A stretch of 64,000 bases of DNA from Litorivicinus sp. (GTDB lineage Bacteria > Pseudomonadota > Gammaproteobacteria > Pseudomonadales > Litorivicinaceae): positions 248,001-312,000 of the forward strand of contig JAGYKJ010000007.1 of assembly GCA_018401755.1 (NCBI GenBank), given 5' to 3'. A model generated the notes under the pieces. That model had not been told where the DNA came from. It saw only the letters and a program-made list of their open reading frames with translations, and searched no databases. Position numbers and translations under genes: made by a program. Below are positions 57,779 through 64,000 of this stretch, piece after piece (within the stretch, counting starts at the first letter, position 1; the number at the start of each line of letters is the position of its first letter).

Positions 57779-58006
57779 CTATACAATAAGTTGATCAGCG
57801 GGACCGAACCCCACTGGCATCCCAAATGCCTCTTCGAACTCATCATCACTTCGGATCTTCTCGGCACTTTTTGACCGTATCCACTCCGTCATGAACTTGG
57901 TGAACTCAAAGGTCATGGTGGTGCGATGGTACTGACAGATTGTCTGAAACTGACGTTTGAGATTTGGATCAGTTCTGAAGATCACGATGTCTGAGGGTGA
58001 ATCCAT
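57779..58006 (-). CDS. Small RHH-like protein
   Basis: A 75-residue protein with the layout of a ribbon-helix-helix regulator: a beta segment (SDIVIFRTDPNLKRQF) followed by two helices (FEFTKFMTEWIRSK). It lies upstream of the methyltransferase on the same strand and is separated from it only by IS21, so the two may have formed one operon before the insertion. Its stop codon lies within a few bases of the IS end. Confidence 0.55.
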   Translation of the reverse strand: MDSPSDIVIFRTDPNLKRQFQTICQYHRTTMTFEFTKFMTEWIRSKSAEKIRSDDEFEEAFGMPVGFGPADQLIV

Positions 58007-58111
58007 ATTTTCTCCGTATTAGTTGGGTCTATACGAAGAGTATTTAGGTGTGATCTGTCTTGAGTTGTGAGGGGGAAGTGCGTATCTTTCGCATTCTTAA
58101 TTTTGTGAAAA

Positions 58112-58133
58112 ACGACTTACATAGACGACTTAC
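58112..58133 (+). repeat. Right arm-type integrase sites
   Basis: ACGACTTAC twice (58112, 58125), the counterparts of the left copies at 37049 and 37061, 54 bp before the tRNA-Leu start. Confidence 0.6.
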
Positions 58134-58173
58134 AACCAGTTTCTTGTCTAGTAAAATTCACAAAAAAAGTTAA

Positions 58174-58179
58174 TAAAAT
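58174..58179 (+). promoter_or_regulatory. Possible -10 of the island-borne tRNA-Leu promoter
   Basis: TAAAAT, 8 bp before the tRNA start. No good -35 at 16-18 bp. Since the original promoter stayed at 36933, some island promoter must now express this tRNA. Confidence 0.3.
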
Positions 58180-58187
58180 CAAGCACT

Positions 58188-58274
58188 GCGAGCGTGGTGG
58201 AACTGGTAGACACACAGGACTTAAAATCCTGAGGCAGAAATGCCGTGCGGGTTCGACTCCCGCCGCTCGTACCA
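58188..58274 (+). tRNA. leuZ: tRNA-Leu(UAA)
   Basis: An 87-nt type II tRNA with encoded CCA. Acceptor GCGAGCG pairs with CGCTCGT (G-U at 1-72, as in E. coli leuZ). Anticodon stem CAGGA/TCCTG encloses CTTAAAA, anticodon TAA. Long variable arm GAGGCAGAAATGCC and T arm GGGTTCGACTCCC are present. The first 39 nt are duplicated at 36955, so this tRNA is a hybrid of an island-borne 5' half and the original 3' half; it is followed by core genes. Confidence 0.95.
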
Positions 58275-58299
58275 TGTCCTTTCTTGAGTTTTGAACGAT

Positions 58300-58323
58300 A
58301 AAAAAACCGCTGCGAGGCAGCGG
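58300..58323 (-). terminator. Terminator read from the right
   Basis: CCGCTGC-GAG-GCAGCGG followed on the minus strand by seven T. It closes a leftward transcript (the K+ channel gene or the small ORF at 58336). Confidence 0.85.
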
Positions 58324-58335
58324 CCAGGCGACACG

Positions 58336-58458
58336 TTAGGCTCCTTGCCTTAACTCTCCGTCCTTAGAGCGCAACGCCGCACGGTCGAACCCCCCACAGG
58401 TCGTTCCATCGGAATTGCTGGTGCACCGTAAATACGCCAAACGAGCGTGGGTAGACAT
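58336..58458 (-). CDS. Candidate 40-residue small protein or sRNA
   Basis: An ATG at 58458 opens a 40-codon frame (MSTHARLAYLRCTSNSDGTT to ELRQGA) that stops 13 bp before the terminator at 58323. No clear Shine-Dalgarno, so it may instead be the end of a noncoding RNA. The remaining 58459-58611 is AT-rich and shows only a weak TACAAT-like -10. Confidence 0.3.
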   Translation of the reverse strand: MSTHARLAYLRCTSNSDGTTCGGFDRAALRSKDGELRQGA

Positions 58459-58611
58459 TAATTGAATCTGCGATTCATGAAAAGATAAAACATGACTAAT
58501 TTCTGCATAAACTTCTGTTTTTACTATGGAATTGTAGTTTTCTTTCGGCTTCGGTATAAATCAATGAACAGGATTTGTTAGTCGTCAACGCATTGGTAAC
58601 ATTGTGGATCT

Positions 58612-59520
58612 CTAGGACCGTTTTTGATCACTGATGGATCGAATAATTGCGATTGCATGCTCTTCAGAGAGGCTGAATTCGCGTCGTAGTTTTTCGATAC
58701 GTCGCGCCTCATCCTCGCTTAAGACACCATCGGCAAGTGCGTCTTGAACCTCGGCCTCAAAAATCGCTTTGCGCTTTGCCATCTGCGAAGCAAACGCAGA
58801 GCCGACAATGCCTGTTAATAAGGCAACAGTGCACACCCCTGATAGGGCGGTAAAGCCGCCGATGATCTTGCCCACTGGTGTGATGGGAGAGACATCACCA
58901 TAGCCAACTGTCGTGAGTGTGATCAGTGCCCACCACATGGTTTCAGGGATTGAACTGAACTTATCGGGCTGTGCCGAATTTTCTGCCACATACATCGCTG
59001 CACTTGACAGAAAAAGTGCAATGAACAGCAGGTATAGGGCTGCACCAAAAGCGCGTCGTTCGCCATAAATTGCGCTGTAAAGATCCTCAATTGCAGACGA
59101 GTAATGACTCATTTTCAGCAACCGGATCAGTCGTATTGCTCGAATCCAGCGCAAATCAGAGCCGGGGATCATAAATTGGAGAAGACTGGGTAAGATCGCG
59201 AGCAGATCAATCATGCCAGTGAGGGAGAACACATAAGCCAATCGGCTTTTGAGTGACGACTGCCTTTTATGCCTGTGAAAGTTTGGGGCAGTCCAGATGC
59301 GAAGTAGATACTCGATTAAAAACACAGTTGCAGAGAAGATCTCAAAAACGAGGAAGTACACCCCGAATTTATTCCCAAGAGTGCTGACAGATTCCAAGGA
59401 AACAGCGAGGATATTAGCGATGATCAGGATTGAAAGTGCGAGATCAAATTGACGACTCGCCCGATCACCACGACCGCCTTTATTGATGATTTCTGCAATA
59501 CGTTGCTGGTTGATTTTCAT
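58612..59520 (-). CDS. Voltage-gated-type potassium channel
   Basis: A 302-residue ion channel with six membrane segments. S4 shows regularly spaced Arg (RWIRAIRLIRLLKM), the pore helix and selectivity filter TLTTVGYGDVSP are complete, and a C-terminal cytoplasmic helix of about 70 residues follows (KRKAIFEAEVQDALADG, ending in a SHOCT-like VLSEDEARRIEKLR). It would conduct K+ across the inner membrane. It is on the opposite strand to both tRNA genes, between tRNA-Leu and tRNA-Cys. Confidence 0.9.
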   Translation of the reverse strand: MKINQQRIAEIINKGGRGDRASRQFDLALSILIIANILAVSLESVSTLGNKFGVYFLVFEIFSATVFLIEYLLRIWTAPNFHRHKRQSSLKSRLAYVFSLTGMIDLLAILPSLLQFMIPGSDLRWIRAIRLIRLLKMSHYSSAIEDLYSAIYGERRAFGAALYLLFIALFLSSAAMYVAENSAQPDKFSSIPETMWWALITLTTVGYGDVSPITPVGKIIGGFTALSGVCTVALLTGIVGSAFASQMAKRKAIFEAEVQDALADGVLSEDEARRIEKLRREFSLSEEHAIAIIRSISDQKRS

Positions 59521-59620
59521 TGGCGGCCAAGTTCCGAATTTTGGCGAATCTTATCAGGAGTTGGGCCGGATCTGGGTTGTGTTCGTGCCTTTGGGGCGTT
59601 ACTATCCGCGCCCTCTCTAC

Positions 59621-59694
59621 GGCGCGTTGGCAGAGTGGTTATGCAGCGGATTGCAAATCCGTGGACATCGGTTCGATTCCGGTACGCGCCTCCA
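59621..59694 (+). tRNA. cysT: tRNA-Cys(GCA)
   Basis: A 74-nt tRNA with encoded CCA. Acceptor GGCGCGT/ACGCGCC, anticodon stem GCGGA/TCCGT around TTGCAAA, anticodon GCA, T arm CGGTTCGATTCCG. Its last 44 nt (from TTGCAA in the anticodon loop to CCA) are repeated at 61145, 62206 and 63002, marking it as the integration site of the cassettes that follow. Confidence 0.97.
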
Positions 59695-59980
59695 TATCAT
59701 AAACATCTGATATCCTGATAGTTTTATATTTTGGCGCTGGGTTTTATGTGTATGGCCTTAACCATCACTCCCGAAGCTAGTATCCATATGTTGCGTTGTA
59801 TTCGTTAAAACGGGTTGGAACCCCAAAGACACCGTCAACGGCTCGGTATACGGGTTTGCCAATTAATGAGTTGATTACTCGTTTGATAGAGTCATGTTGC
59901 ATTTAATTCACTTGTTGCACTTATTTCACTTAAATTGTATGGTCAGCAGACTAGTTTGAGCCAGAGTGAGAAGAGTACCG

Positions 59981-60463
59981 ATGGCATTAAGAATGCAAGC
60001 GAAGACGGATGCGTCAGAGCTACTATCACATCCTTTGAGTGCAAAGGATAAAGAGCAAATTCTACGGGCTATCCAGAGTTTGCCAGCGTTGGTCGATTCG
60101 ACATGTCGCGTATCGATCGCCTTGAGCCAAGGAAAAAAACTGTCTGAGACCGTTGAAGTGCCAGCGATTGCTCTCAGCTTGTTACGTGATGTACTCGAAG
60201 CCCTGTCTGAAGATCGCTCCATTGTTACCATGTCTTCAAGCAAAGAAATGACAACAGTCGAGGCGGCAGACTTTCTGAATGTGTCTCGGCCATTTGTGAT
60301 TAAAGAAATTGAAGCAGGTCGTTTGCCGCATCGTAAAGTTGGTTCACATCGGCGCATCGCGTTCAGTGACCTTGTAGGCTATGCGCGAAACATGCGTAAC
60401 AATCAGGAAAGCGCACTTGACCGAATGGCGATTAACGCGCAGGAGCTGGGGCTTACGTATTGA
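59981..60463 (+). CDS. Excisionase-type HTH antitoxin (partner of PIN toxin)
   Basis: A 160-residue protein with an N-terminal helical part and a MerR/excisionase-type HTH (MTTVEAADFLNVSRPFVIKEIEAGRLPHRKVGSHRRI, about residues 85-120). Such proteins are commonly encoded just before PIN-domain proteins and act as antitoxin/repressor. I use the ATG at 59981; another start at 59966 is possible. It overlaps the PIN gene by 4 bp (TTGA). The 59695-59980 region before it has no gene; it holds the cassette promoter and CACTT-type short repeats. Confidence 0.75.
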   Translation: MALRMQAKTDASELLSHPLSAKDKEQILRAIQSLPALVDSTCRVSIALSQGKKLSETVEVPAIALSLLRDVLEALSEDRSIVTMSSSKEMTTVEAADFLNVSRPFVIKEIEAGRLPHRKVGSHRRIAFSDLVGYARNMRNNQESALDRMAINAQELGLTY

Positions 60464-61035
60464 GACATCGATGCACTGCTGTGCTTGACGCATGCGTGCT
60501 GTTTCCTTTGGCCGTCGCAGATGCATTGATCAGTGTAGCGGTTGAGAGGGCGTTCCAAGCGAAATGGACAACTACTATCGAGTGCGAGTGGATTGATGCT
60601 CTAGAACGGCAACGGCCTGATTTGATTGGAAGGCTTGGCTATCGGCGTGATTGCATGCGAGAGGCTATCCCTGATTGGATGGTTCCTGAAGAGCTCTGGG
60701 CTCAGGTCGAATTGAACCAGACATTGCCCGATTCCAATGACATGCATGTTTTTGCCGCAGCAATCGCTTGTGATGCCGACTACATTGTGACCTTTAATCT
60801 GAAGGACTTTCCGGCTACACAACTCGAACCATACGGGATCGTTGCTATCGATCCGGATCATTTCCTAATGACACAGCTCGAGATCCATCAGGCCGTTGTC
60901 GTTTCAGCATTTCGTGGAATGCGATCCAGGCGCAAAAGCCCAAGACATGATGTTGATGAGTTTCTTACAGTCATCTCCGCAAATGGGCTGCCTATGACTG
61001 CGGAGGGTCTTGCCGACTTCGTTGACGACTTATAG
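60460..61035 (+). CDS. PIN-domain toxin
   Basis: A 191-residue putative RNase toxin. PIN acidic residues: Asp in AVLDACVLFP (about 10), Glu in TIECEWIDAL, Asp pair in LPDSNDMHVFAAAIACDADYIVT, as needed for Mg binding. A C-terminal extension of about 55 residues (RGMRSRRKSPRHDVDEF) is typical of this subfamily. The start is a TTG that overlaps the antitoxin stop. It is the second gene of cassette 1. Confidence 0.8.
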   Translation: MRHRCTAVLDACVLFPLAVADALISVAVERAFQAKWTTTIECEWIDALERQRPDLIGRLGYRRDCMREAIPDWMVPEELWAQVELNQTLPDSNDMHVFAAAIACDADYIVTFNLKDFPATQLEPYGIVAIDPDHFLMTQLEIHQAVVVSAFRGMRSRRKSPRHDVDEFLTVISANGLPMTAEGLADFVDDL

Positions 61036-61089
61036 CGATTCACAGATTAAGCCAATGACTCAAAAGTAGACATGGTGTGCTACATCCTG

Positions 61090-61188
61090 TAGCGCACCTT
61101 TATTTTTGTCAATAAATTCAATTATCTAGATGGAATTCAAGCTTTTGCAAATCCGTGGACATCGGTTCGATTCCGGTACGCGCCTCCA
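61090..61188 (+). repeat. 99-nt cassette-end site, copy 1
   Basis: 55 nt of AT-rich sequence starting TAGC (TAGCGCACCTTTATTTTTGT and so on) joined to the last 44 nt of tRNA-Cys (61145-61188), identical to the functional tRNA. The junction has TTCAA-GCTT-TTGCA, an imperfect inverted repeat around the anticodon loop. Copies 2 and 3 have the same length without gaps. Confidence 0.9.
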
Positions 61189-61323
61189 TGCCTTTTAGAG
61201 TTTTTGACTGCAAAATTTTCTCATTTGATTTATTCCTAATTACCTACGACCTACAGATGATCTCAGATTCTGCATGGTTTGACCGGTGCCATCGTTAATG
61301 GCCTGATTAATCTCTGTTCGCAA

Positions 61324-61707
61324 TCACAGAGATGCTCTGAACGTGGTCAACTGCAGATCTTTGATGCATTTGAAATGCTTTATGTTTCCGCTTAGAAGTA
61401 CGCGGTTCTCCTCGACTGCGGTGGCTGCGACTAGCGCGTCGGCAACGCCAGTTCCATGCGATGACGCATATTCTTCAACGTAAATTGAGGCTCGATAACC
61501 AATTCTTTCTGACAGTGGTAATGTTTCAAAACAAAATTCCTTCAAGAATCCCTTGATCTGGTGTGCCTCCCGCTTATTCTTGGCGCCCTGTAGCAGTTCC
61601 ATCAGGGTTACCAGAGAGATCGCTCGATCTGAGGCATCATCAATAGCGACCGCAGCCTCCACGCTTCCACGCAGATACCAAATGAGAACATCCGTATCAA
61701 AGATCAT
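61324..61707 (-). CDS. VapC-like PIN-domain toxin
   Basis: A 127-residue PIN RNase toxin: Asp5 and Asp7 in MIFDTDVLIWYLRG, Glu in LVTLMELLQGAKNK, and Asp in GTGVADALVAATAV are the Mg ligands. The ATG at 61707 (MIFDTDVL) is standard for VapC; the frame is open further upstream inside the antitoxin gene. It overlaps the antitoxin stop by 11 bp, so translation is coupled. It belongs to cassette 2. Confidence 0.9.
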   Translation of the reverse strand: MIFDTDVLIWYLRGSVEAAVAIDDASDRAISLVTLMELLQGAKNKREAHQIKGFLKEFCFETLPLSERIGYRASIYVEEYASSHGTGVADALVAATAVEENRVLLSGNIKHFKCIKDLQLTTFRASL

Positions 61708-61954
61708 CGTAGCGCTTTCGTCTGAGTAGGGCGACTTGATCAGTTGCGCTGGTTTCGTCAATTTTATTTGCAGCCCACATGCCAAATGCTTTGTGCTTAG
61801 AGGCAGATAACTGCGTCGTTTCTGATGTTGTATTGATGGGGTTCATGATGGCGGCAGGTTTCCCTCTGTAGAGCACTGTCACCTTTTCTTTGCGATTAAT
61901 CGCATTGATGATTTCCTTAGATTTCTTTCGCAAATCAACAAATGATGCTTCCAT
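61697..61954 (-). CDS. Phd/YefM-family antitoxin
   Basis: An 85-residue antitoxin with a Phd/YefM N-terminal DNA-binding fold (SFVDLRKKSKEIINAI...EKVTVLYRGKPAAIM) and a C-terminal flexible tail that would cover the VapC active site. It is the first gene of the pair. Upstream, GTGTGCATTTAAAGTATACAC (61957-61985 region) is an imperfect palindrome and a plausible autoregulatory operator. The rest of 61985-62150 shows no gene. Confidence 0.85.
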   Translation of the reverse strand: MEASFVDLRKKSKEIINAINRKEKVTVLYRGKPAAIMNPINTTSETTQLSASKHKAFGMWAANKIDETSATDQVALLRRKRYDDL

Positions 61955-62150
61955 GACAGACTCCCTATGTGTGCATTTAAAGTATACACTCGAAAGGAAA
62001 ATACTGAAGAGTCAATCAAAGCTTTCGATGGCGAGCGCGAGTTAGAGACATTCGATTCGGGTGTTACCTTATGTCCCATAGAGTCTATTACTGAAGCGTG
62101 TTTCGGTGGCGGGAGTTGCCGAAATCGGGCCTGATTGCGCACAGACTCTG

Positions 62151-62249
62151 TAGCATAATTTTATTTTTACTAATTAATACAATGCTTGATATGGTATGCA
62201 AGCTTTTGCAAATCCGTGGACATCGGTTCGATTCCGGTACGCGCCTCCA
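62151..62249 (+). repeat. 99-nt cassette-end site, copy 2
   Basis: TAGCATAATTTTATTTTTAC and so on, then ATGGTATGCAAGCTT joined to the 44-nt tRNA-Cys 3' part, identical to the functional tRNA. The junction is the perfect inverted repeat TGCAA-GCTT-TTGCA. Confidence 0.9.
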
Positions 62250-62306
62250 CCTATACGTTGATCAAACTCACATACCCGGCAAATCCTCGGGTACTAAAGC
62301 GAGCTT

Positions 62307-62576
62307 TCAAATTCGCCCCGCCATTTTTAGGGCCGCACGCAAAGTCTCATTGATTCGTGTTTGCCAGCCATCACCGCTTGCCCGTAATGCAGCCAATACA
62401 TCTGCGTCGAGGCGTAACTTTACAGGCTCCTTGGTTGACGCTGACTTCGGTCTACCTCGGGTTTTGATTACTTTGCCTTCGTACAGATCAGCCGTCTCGA
62501 AGAACTCGGAAGTCAGCTCGGGAGCATCATCGGCATCAATCCAAGTGCTTTGCGTAGAGTGCTTTTTCGCGGTCAT
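62307..62576 (-). CDS. brnA: BrnA-family antitoxin
   Basis: An 89-residue antitoxin of the BrnT/BrnA type II pair, with an N-terminal toxin-binding part (DADDAPELTSEFFETAD) and a C-terminal ribbon-helix-helix (PVKLRLDADVLAALRASGDGWQTRIN) that autoregulates the operon in relatives. It overlaps brnT by 41 bp in another frame. Cassette 3. Confidence 0.9.
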   Translation of the reverse strand: MTAKKHSTQSTWIDADDAPELTSEFFETADLYEGKVIKTRGRPKSASTKEPVKLRLDADVLAALRASGDGWQTRINETLRAALKMAGRI

Positions 62577-62808
62577 TGGCTTTCCTCATACTAATGATTC
62601 GGCGGGTCTCGCCGCGGGGCGTCCAGACCATAACAATCACGTTGGCGTCTAACCAACCGACTGTAATGAATCGATCCTCTTTGTAGTCTTGTCGCTTGTC
62701 TTGACCCGTGAAATGAATTCCACTAAATACATCTCCTGCCTGAGCGAAGTCCAAGCCCCGCTCAAGCAGAGTTTTCTCTCTTTTGATCGGGTCGAATTCA
62801 AGATTCAT
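62536..62808 (-). CDS. brnT: BrnT-family RNase toxin
   Basis: A 90-residue RelE-fold ribonuclease toxin: FDPIKREKTLLERGLDFAQA, an IHF-like strand (DYKEDRFITVGWLDANVIVMVWTPRG in part) and RRIISMRKANDREKALY, matching BrnT of Brucella (92 residues). In this family the toxin gene precedes the antitoxin, as here. The ATG at 62808 (MNLEFDP) is used; the frame opens five codons earlier. Confidence 0.9.
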   Translation of the reverse strand: MNLEFDPIKREKTLLERGLDFAQAGDVFSGIHFTGQDKRQDYKEDRFITVGWLDANVIVMVWTPRGETRRIISMRKANDREKALYAKHLD

Positions 62809-62811
62809 ATA

Positions 62812-62831
62812 ATTAATGTACACCCATTAAT
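62812..62831. promoter_or_regulatory. Palindrome before brnT (possible operator)
   Basis: ATTAATG-TACACC-CATTAAT, a perfect 7-bp inverted repeat 3 bp upstream of the brnT ATG. A ribbon-helix-helix antitoxin such as BrnA could bind it; not proven. Confidence 0.5.
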
Positions 62832-62946
62832 TGTTCGGTCAAGCGCTGTTATTGTAAATAGGCGATTCAGGGCTCACGAGGACGCTTTTCTTCGGAGTGC
62901 ATTCGCCCATTCCGTAAATAATTCAAGTTCTTATTTGCACATTCCA

Positions 62947-63045
62947 TAGCACAATTTTATTTTTCCTCATTAATACAAGTGGTTACATGGTGTGCAAGCT
63001 ATTGCAAATCCGTGGACATCGGTTTGATTCCGGTGCGCGCCTCCA
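62947..63045 (+). repeat. 99-nt cassette-end site, copy 3
   Basis: TAGCACAATTTTATTTTTCC and so on, with TGCAA-GCTA-TTGCA at the junction. The tRNA-Cys part has two substitutions against the functional gene (C to T in the T loop, A to G in the acceptor stem), so it is the most diverged and perhaps the oldest. It is again exactly 99 nt. Confidence 0.9.
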
Positions 63046-63137
63046 TTGATGTAAGCCACCATCTTTTGTATTAGGTGCGATCTCTTCGCTCCAGCCATTG
63101 ACCGCGTGAGGTAATGCCCAATTCATCGCGATCGGTA

Positions 63138-63431
63138 TCAGGCAGCAGAGTGGGGTTTGGCGGTCAACTCAAGGCCTAGGGATTGCATCACAGCGAGCGT
63201 GGTCTTCAGCGTTGGATTTCCCTCTTCGCTAAACGAGCGGTATAGCTGTTCGCGGGAGAGTCCGGTTTCATGGGCGATCTGGCTCATGCCTTTGGCTCTT
63301 GCTACAACACCCAAAGCCTTCGCAATATAACTACTGTCCCCAGTCTCAAGGGCATCCGCGATGAAGACCTCAATCGCCTCTGGTGAGTCCAAGGCAGTTG
63401 CAGGATCAAACTCGGTTAATTTTTTGTTCAT
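63138..63431 (-). CDS. HigA-like HTH antitoxin
   Basis: A 97-residue addiction-module antidote protein: an N-terminal strand-helix (LTEFDPATALDSPEAIEVFIADALE) and an HTH (MSQIAHETGLSREQLYRSF...NPTLKTTLAVMQSLGLEL). The ATG at 63431 (MNKKLTEFD) is preceded by the codons of a truncated toxin gene. No complete RelE/HigB toxin is present, so this is an orphan antitoxin. Confidence 0.85.
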   Translation of the reverse strand: MNKKLTEFDPATALDSPEAIEVFIADALETGDSSYIAKALGVVARAKGMSQIAHETGLSREQLYRSFSEEGNPTLKTTLAVMQSLGLELTAKPHSAA

Positions 63432-63485
63432 TTTTACGCCCACTTTCGGAAGGTCTCAGTTTGTTTGATTTGAAGCGCAGTGCAA
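63432..63485 (-). pseudogene. Scar of a RelE/HigB-family toxin (N-terminus only)
   Basis: On the minus strand, directly before the antitoxin, the codons IKQTETFRKWA then TAA resemble the N-terminus of HigB-type toxins (IxQTExFxKW). The remaining 80-90 codons are absent, as if deleted in frame up to the antitoxin. The interval 63486-63792 has only short frames. Confidence 0.5.
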
Positions 63486-63792
63486 TTGTAGTTTATAAAT
63501 CACAGTTAGTGAAATTTGGTTTTCGCATCTGGATGTAAATGGAGCTCGAGTGGCTCGGTGGGATGGCTTGCCAAGGAGGAAAGCGACGGTTGTTTAAGTG
63601 ACCGAAGGCGCAAAAATCAGGCCTAGTCTTTAAAACACTCCTTACGCGAAGCGCCAAAAATCGATGCGTATTCGCCAGAGGTGTAGTGATCTACGCCCAG
63701 CCGGTCATCGAGGCCTGGGACATCTTCACCAAGGCTCGCTCGATTGTTGTATTGTCTCGCCTAAGCAAAGAGAACTGGGAAAGGCGTTTCCG

Positions 63793-64000
63793 ATGGACTT
63801 CAACCTCATTGTCGACAGTTTGCAACGGGCGATCCCGGGTCTGTCTGCCGTCTATGTGTTTGGCAGCCAAGCAACGAGTGGTGCGGGGCCTGAAAGCGAT
63901 CTTGATTTGGCAATCCTTGCAGATGGACCGCTAGATGCGGTTCGTCTATGGGAAGTGGCTTCAGCTTTAGAGGGTGTCGCAATGTGCCCTGTTGATTTGC
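63793..64000 (+). CDS. MNT-type nucleotidyltransferase antitoxin, partial
   Basis: 69 codons to the window edge. The polymerase-beta-like motif YVFGSQATSGAGPESDLDLAIL (GS-x10-D-x-D, Asp pair near residues 40-42) is characteristic of MntA antitoxins, which AMPylate partner HEPN toxins. The HEPN gene would be just past the edge. It may be the payload of the fourth cassette. Confidence 0.8.
   Translation, partial: MDFNLIVDSLQRAIPGLSAVYVFGSQATSGAGPESDLDLAILADGPLDAVRLWEVASALEGVAMCPVDL

Larger units (their letters stand above)
59695..63045 (+). mobile_element. Three short tRNA-Cys-ended toxin-antitoxin cassettes in tandem
   Basis: Boundaries are set by successive CCA ends of tRNA-Cys copies: cassette 1 59695-61188 (1494 bp), cassette 2 61189-62249 (1061 bp), cassette 3 62250-63045 (796 bp). 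Each carries exactly one toxin-antitoxin pair and ends in a 99-nt site. No recombinase gene is inside. A fourth unit starts at 63046 and its end is not in the window. Mobility is inferred from the repeats. Confidence 0.75.

Noticed and set aside
61145-63045. Three additional tRNA-Cys genes
   Set aside because: Only the 3' 44 nt from the anticodon loop onward are present; there is no D arm or 5' acceptor strand, so they are attachment-site remnants.
61090-63045. Classical integron attC sites
   Set aside because: No GTTRRRY/RYYYAAC core pairs, no intI, and the cassette ends contain a tRNA half; the similarity is in layout only.
63686-63934. 82-codon plus-strand frame overlapping the MNT gene
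   Set aside because: The MNT motif is in another frame from 63793; the first 35 codons of this frame (IYAQPVIEAWDIF) match nothing I recognise and could be a gene fragment at most.

Overview
The window looks like a chromosomal piece of an aerobic, probably aquatic gammaproteobacterium of moderate GC content. The gene orders topA-DUF6586-(lexA), gacA-uvrC-pgsA followed by tRNA-Leu and tRNA-Cys, and rlmD-relA-mazG are typical of that class. The nearest genus is not assigned. Non-ATG starts with good Shine-Dalgarno sequences are common (TTG for ppsA, cysM, the gene at 13626 and one PIN toxin; GTG for relA, adk, pgsA).

Region 1 (1-36904) is core genome: a DUF3080 lipoprotein (partial), epmC, topA, lexA, argF, grxD, a CrbS-like symporter/histidine kinase (frameshifted), an IS3 remnant, a Na+/solute symporter pair (DUF4212 + large subunit), cysB, an alpha/beta hydrolase, the divergent ppsR/ppsA pair (ppsA has a 3'-terminal frameshift), acnB, a long GAPDH, cysM, rlmD, relA, mazG, adk, alr, tsaB, uppP, a GacA-like regulator with a degenerate receiver, uvrC and pgsA. 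Acetate/C2 and gluconeogenic metabolism is a theme (symporter, CrbS-like kinase, PEP synthase, aconitase, GAPDH).

Region 2 (about 36954-58226) is a 21-kb genomic island inserted in tRNA-Leu(UAA). A 40-bp copy of the tRNA 5' half marks the left end, the whole tRNA stands at the right end, and paired ACGACTTAC arm-like repeats lie inside both ends. It carries a tyrosine integrase, small membrane and secreted proteins, a 20-residue repeat protein, an ADP-ribosylglycohydrolase, a complete IS3 element, a cadherin-like giant adhesin with a type I secretion operon (tolC-hlyB-hlyD, all broken by dense small indels), a beta-class DNA methyltransferase and an IS21 element.

Region 3 (58275-64000) holds a voltage-gated-type K+ channel, tRNA-Cys(GCA), and then the most unusual feature of the window: a series of short cassettes, each ending in an exactly 99-nt repeat (55 nt of conserved AT-rich sequence + the 44-nt 3' part of tRNA-Cys). 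Each cassette carries one toxin-antitoxin module (HTH+PIN, Phd+VapC, BrnT-BrnA, then a HigA with a toxin scar and an MNT nucleotidyltransferase running off the edge). No integrase is visible there. This looks like serial accretion of integrase-less addiction cassettes at a tRNA gene.
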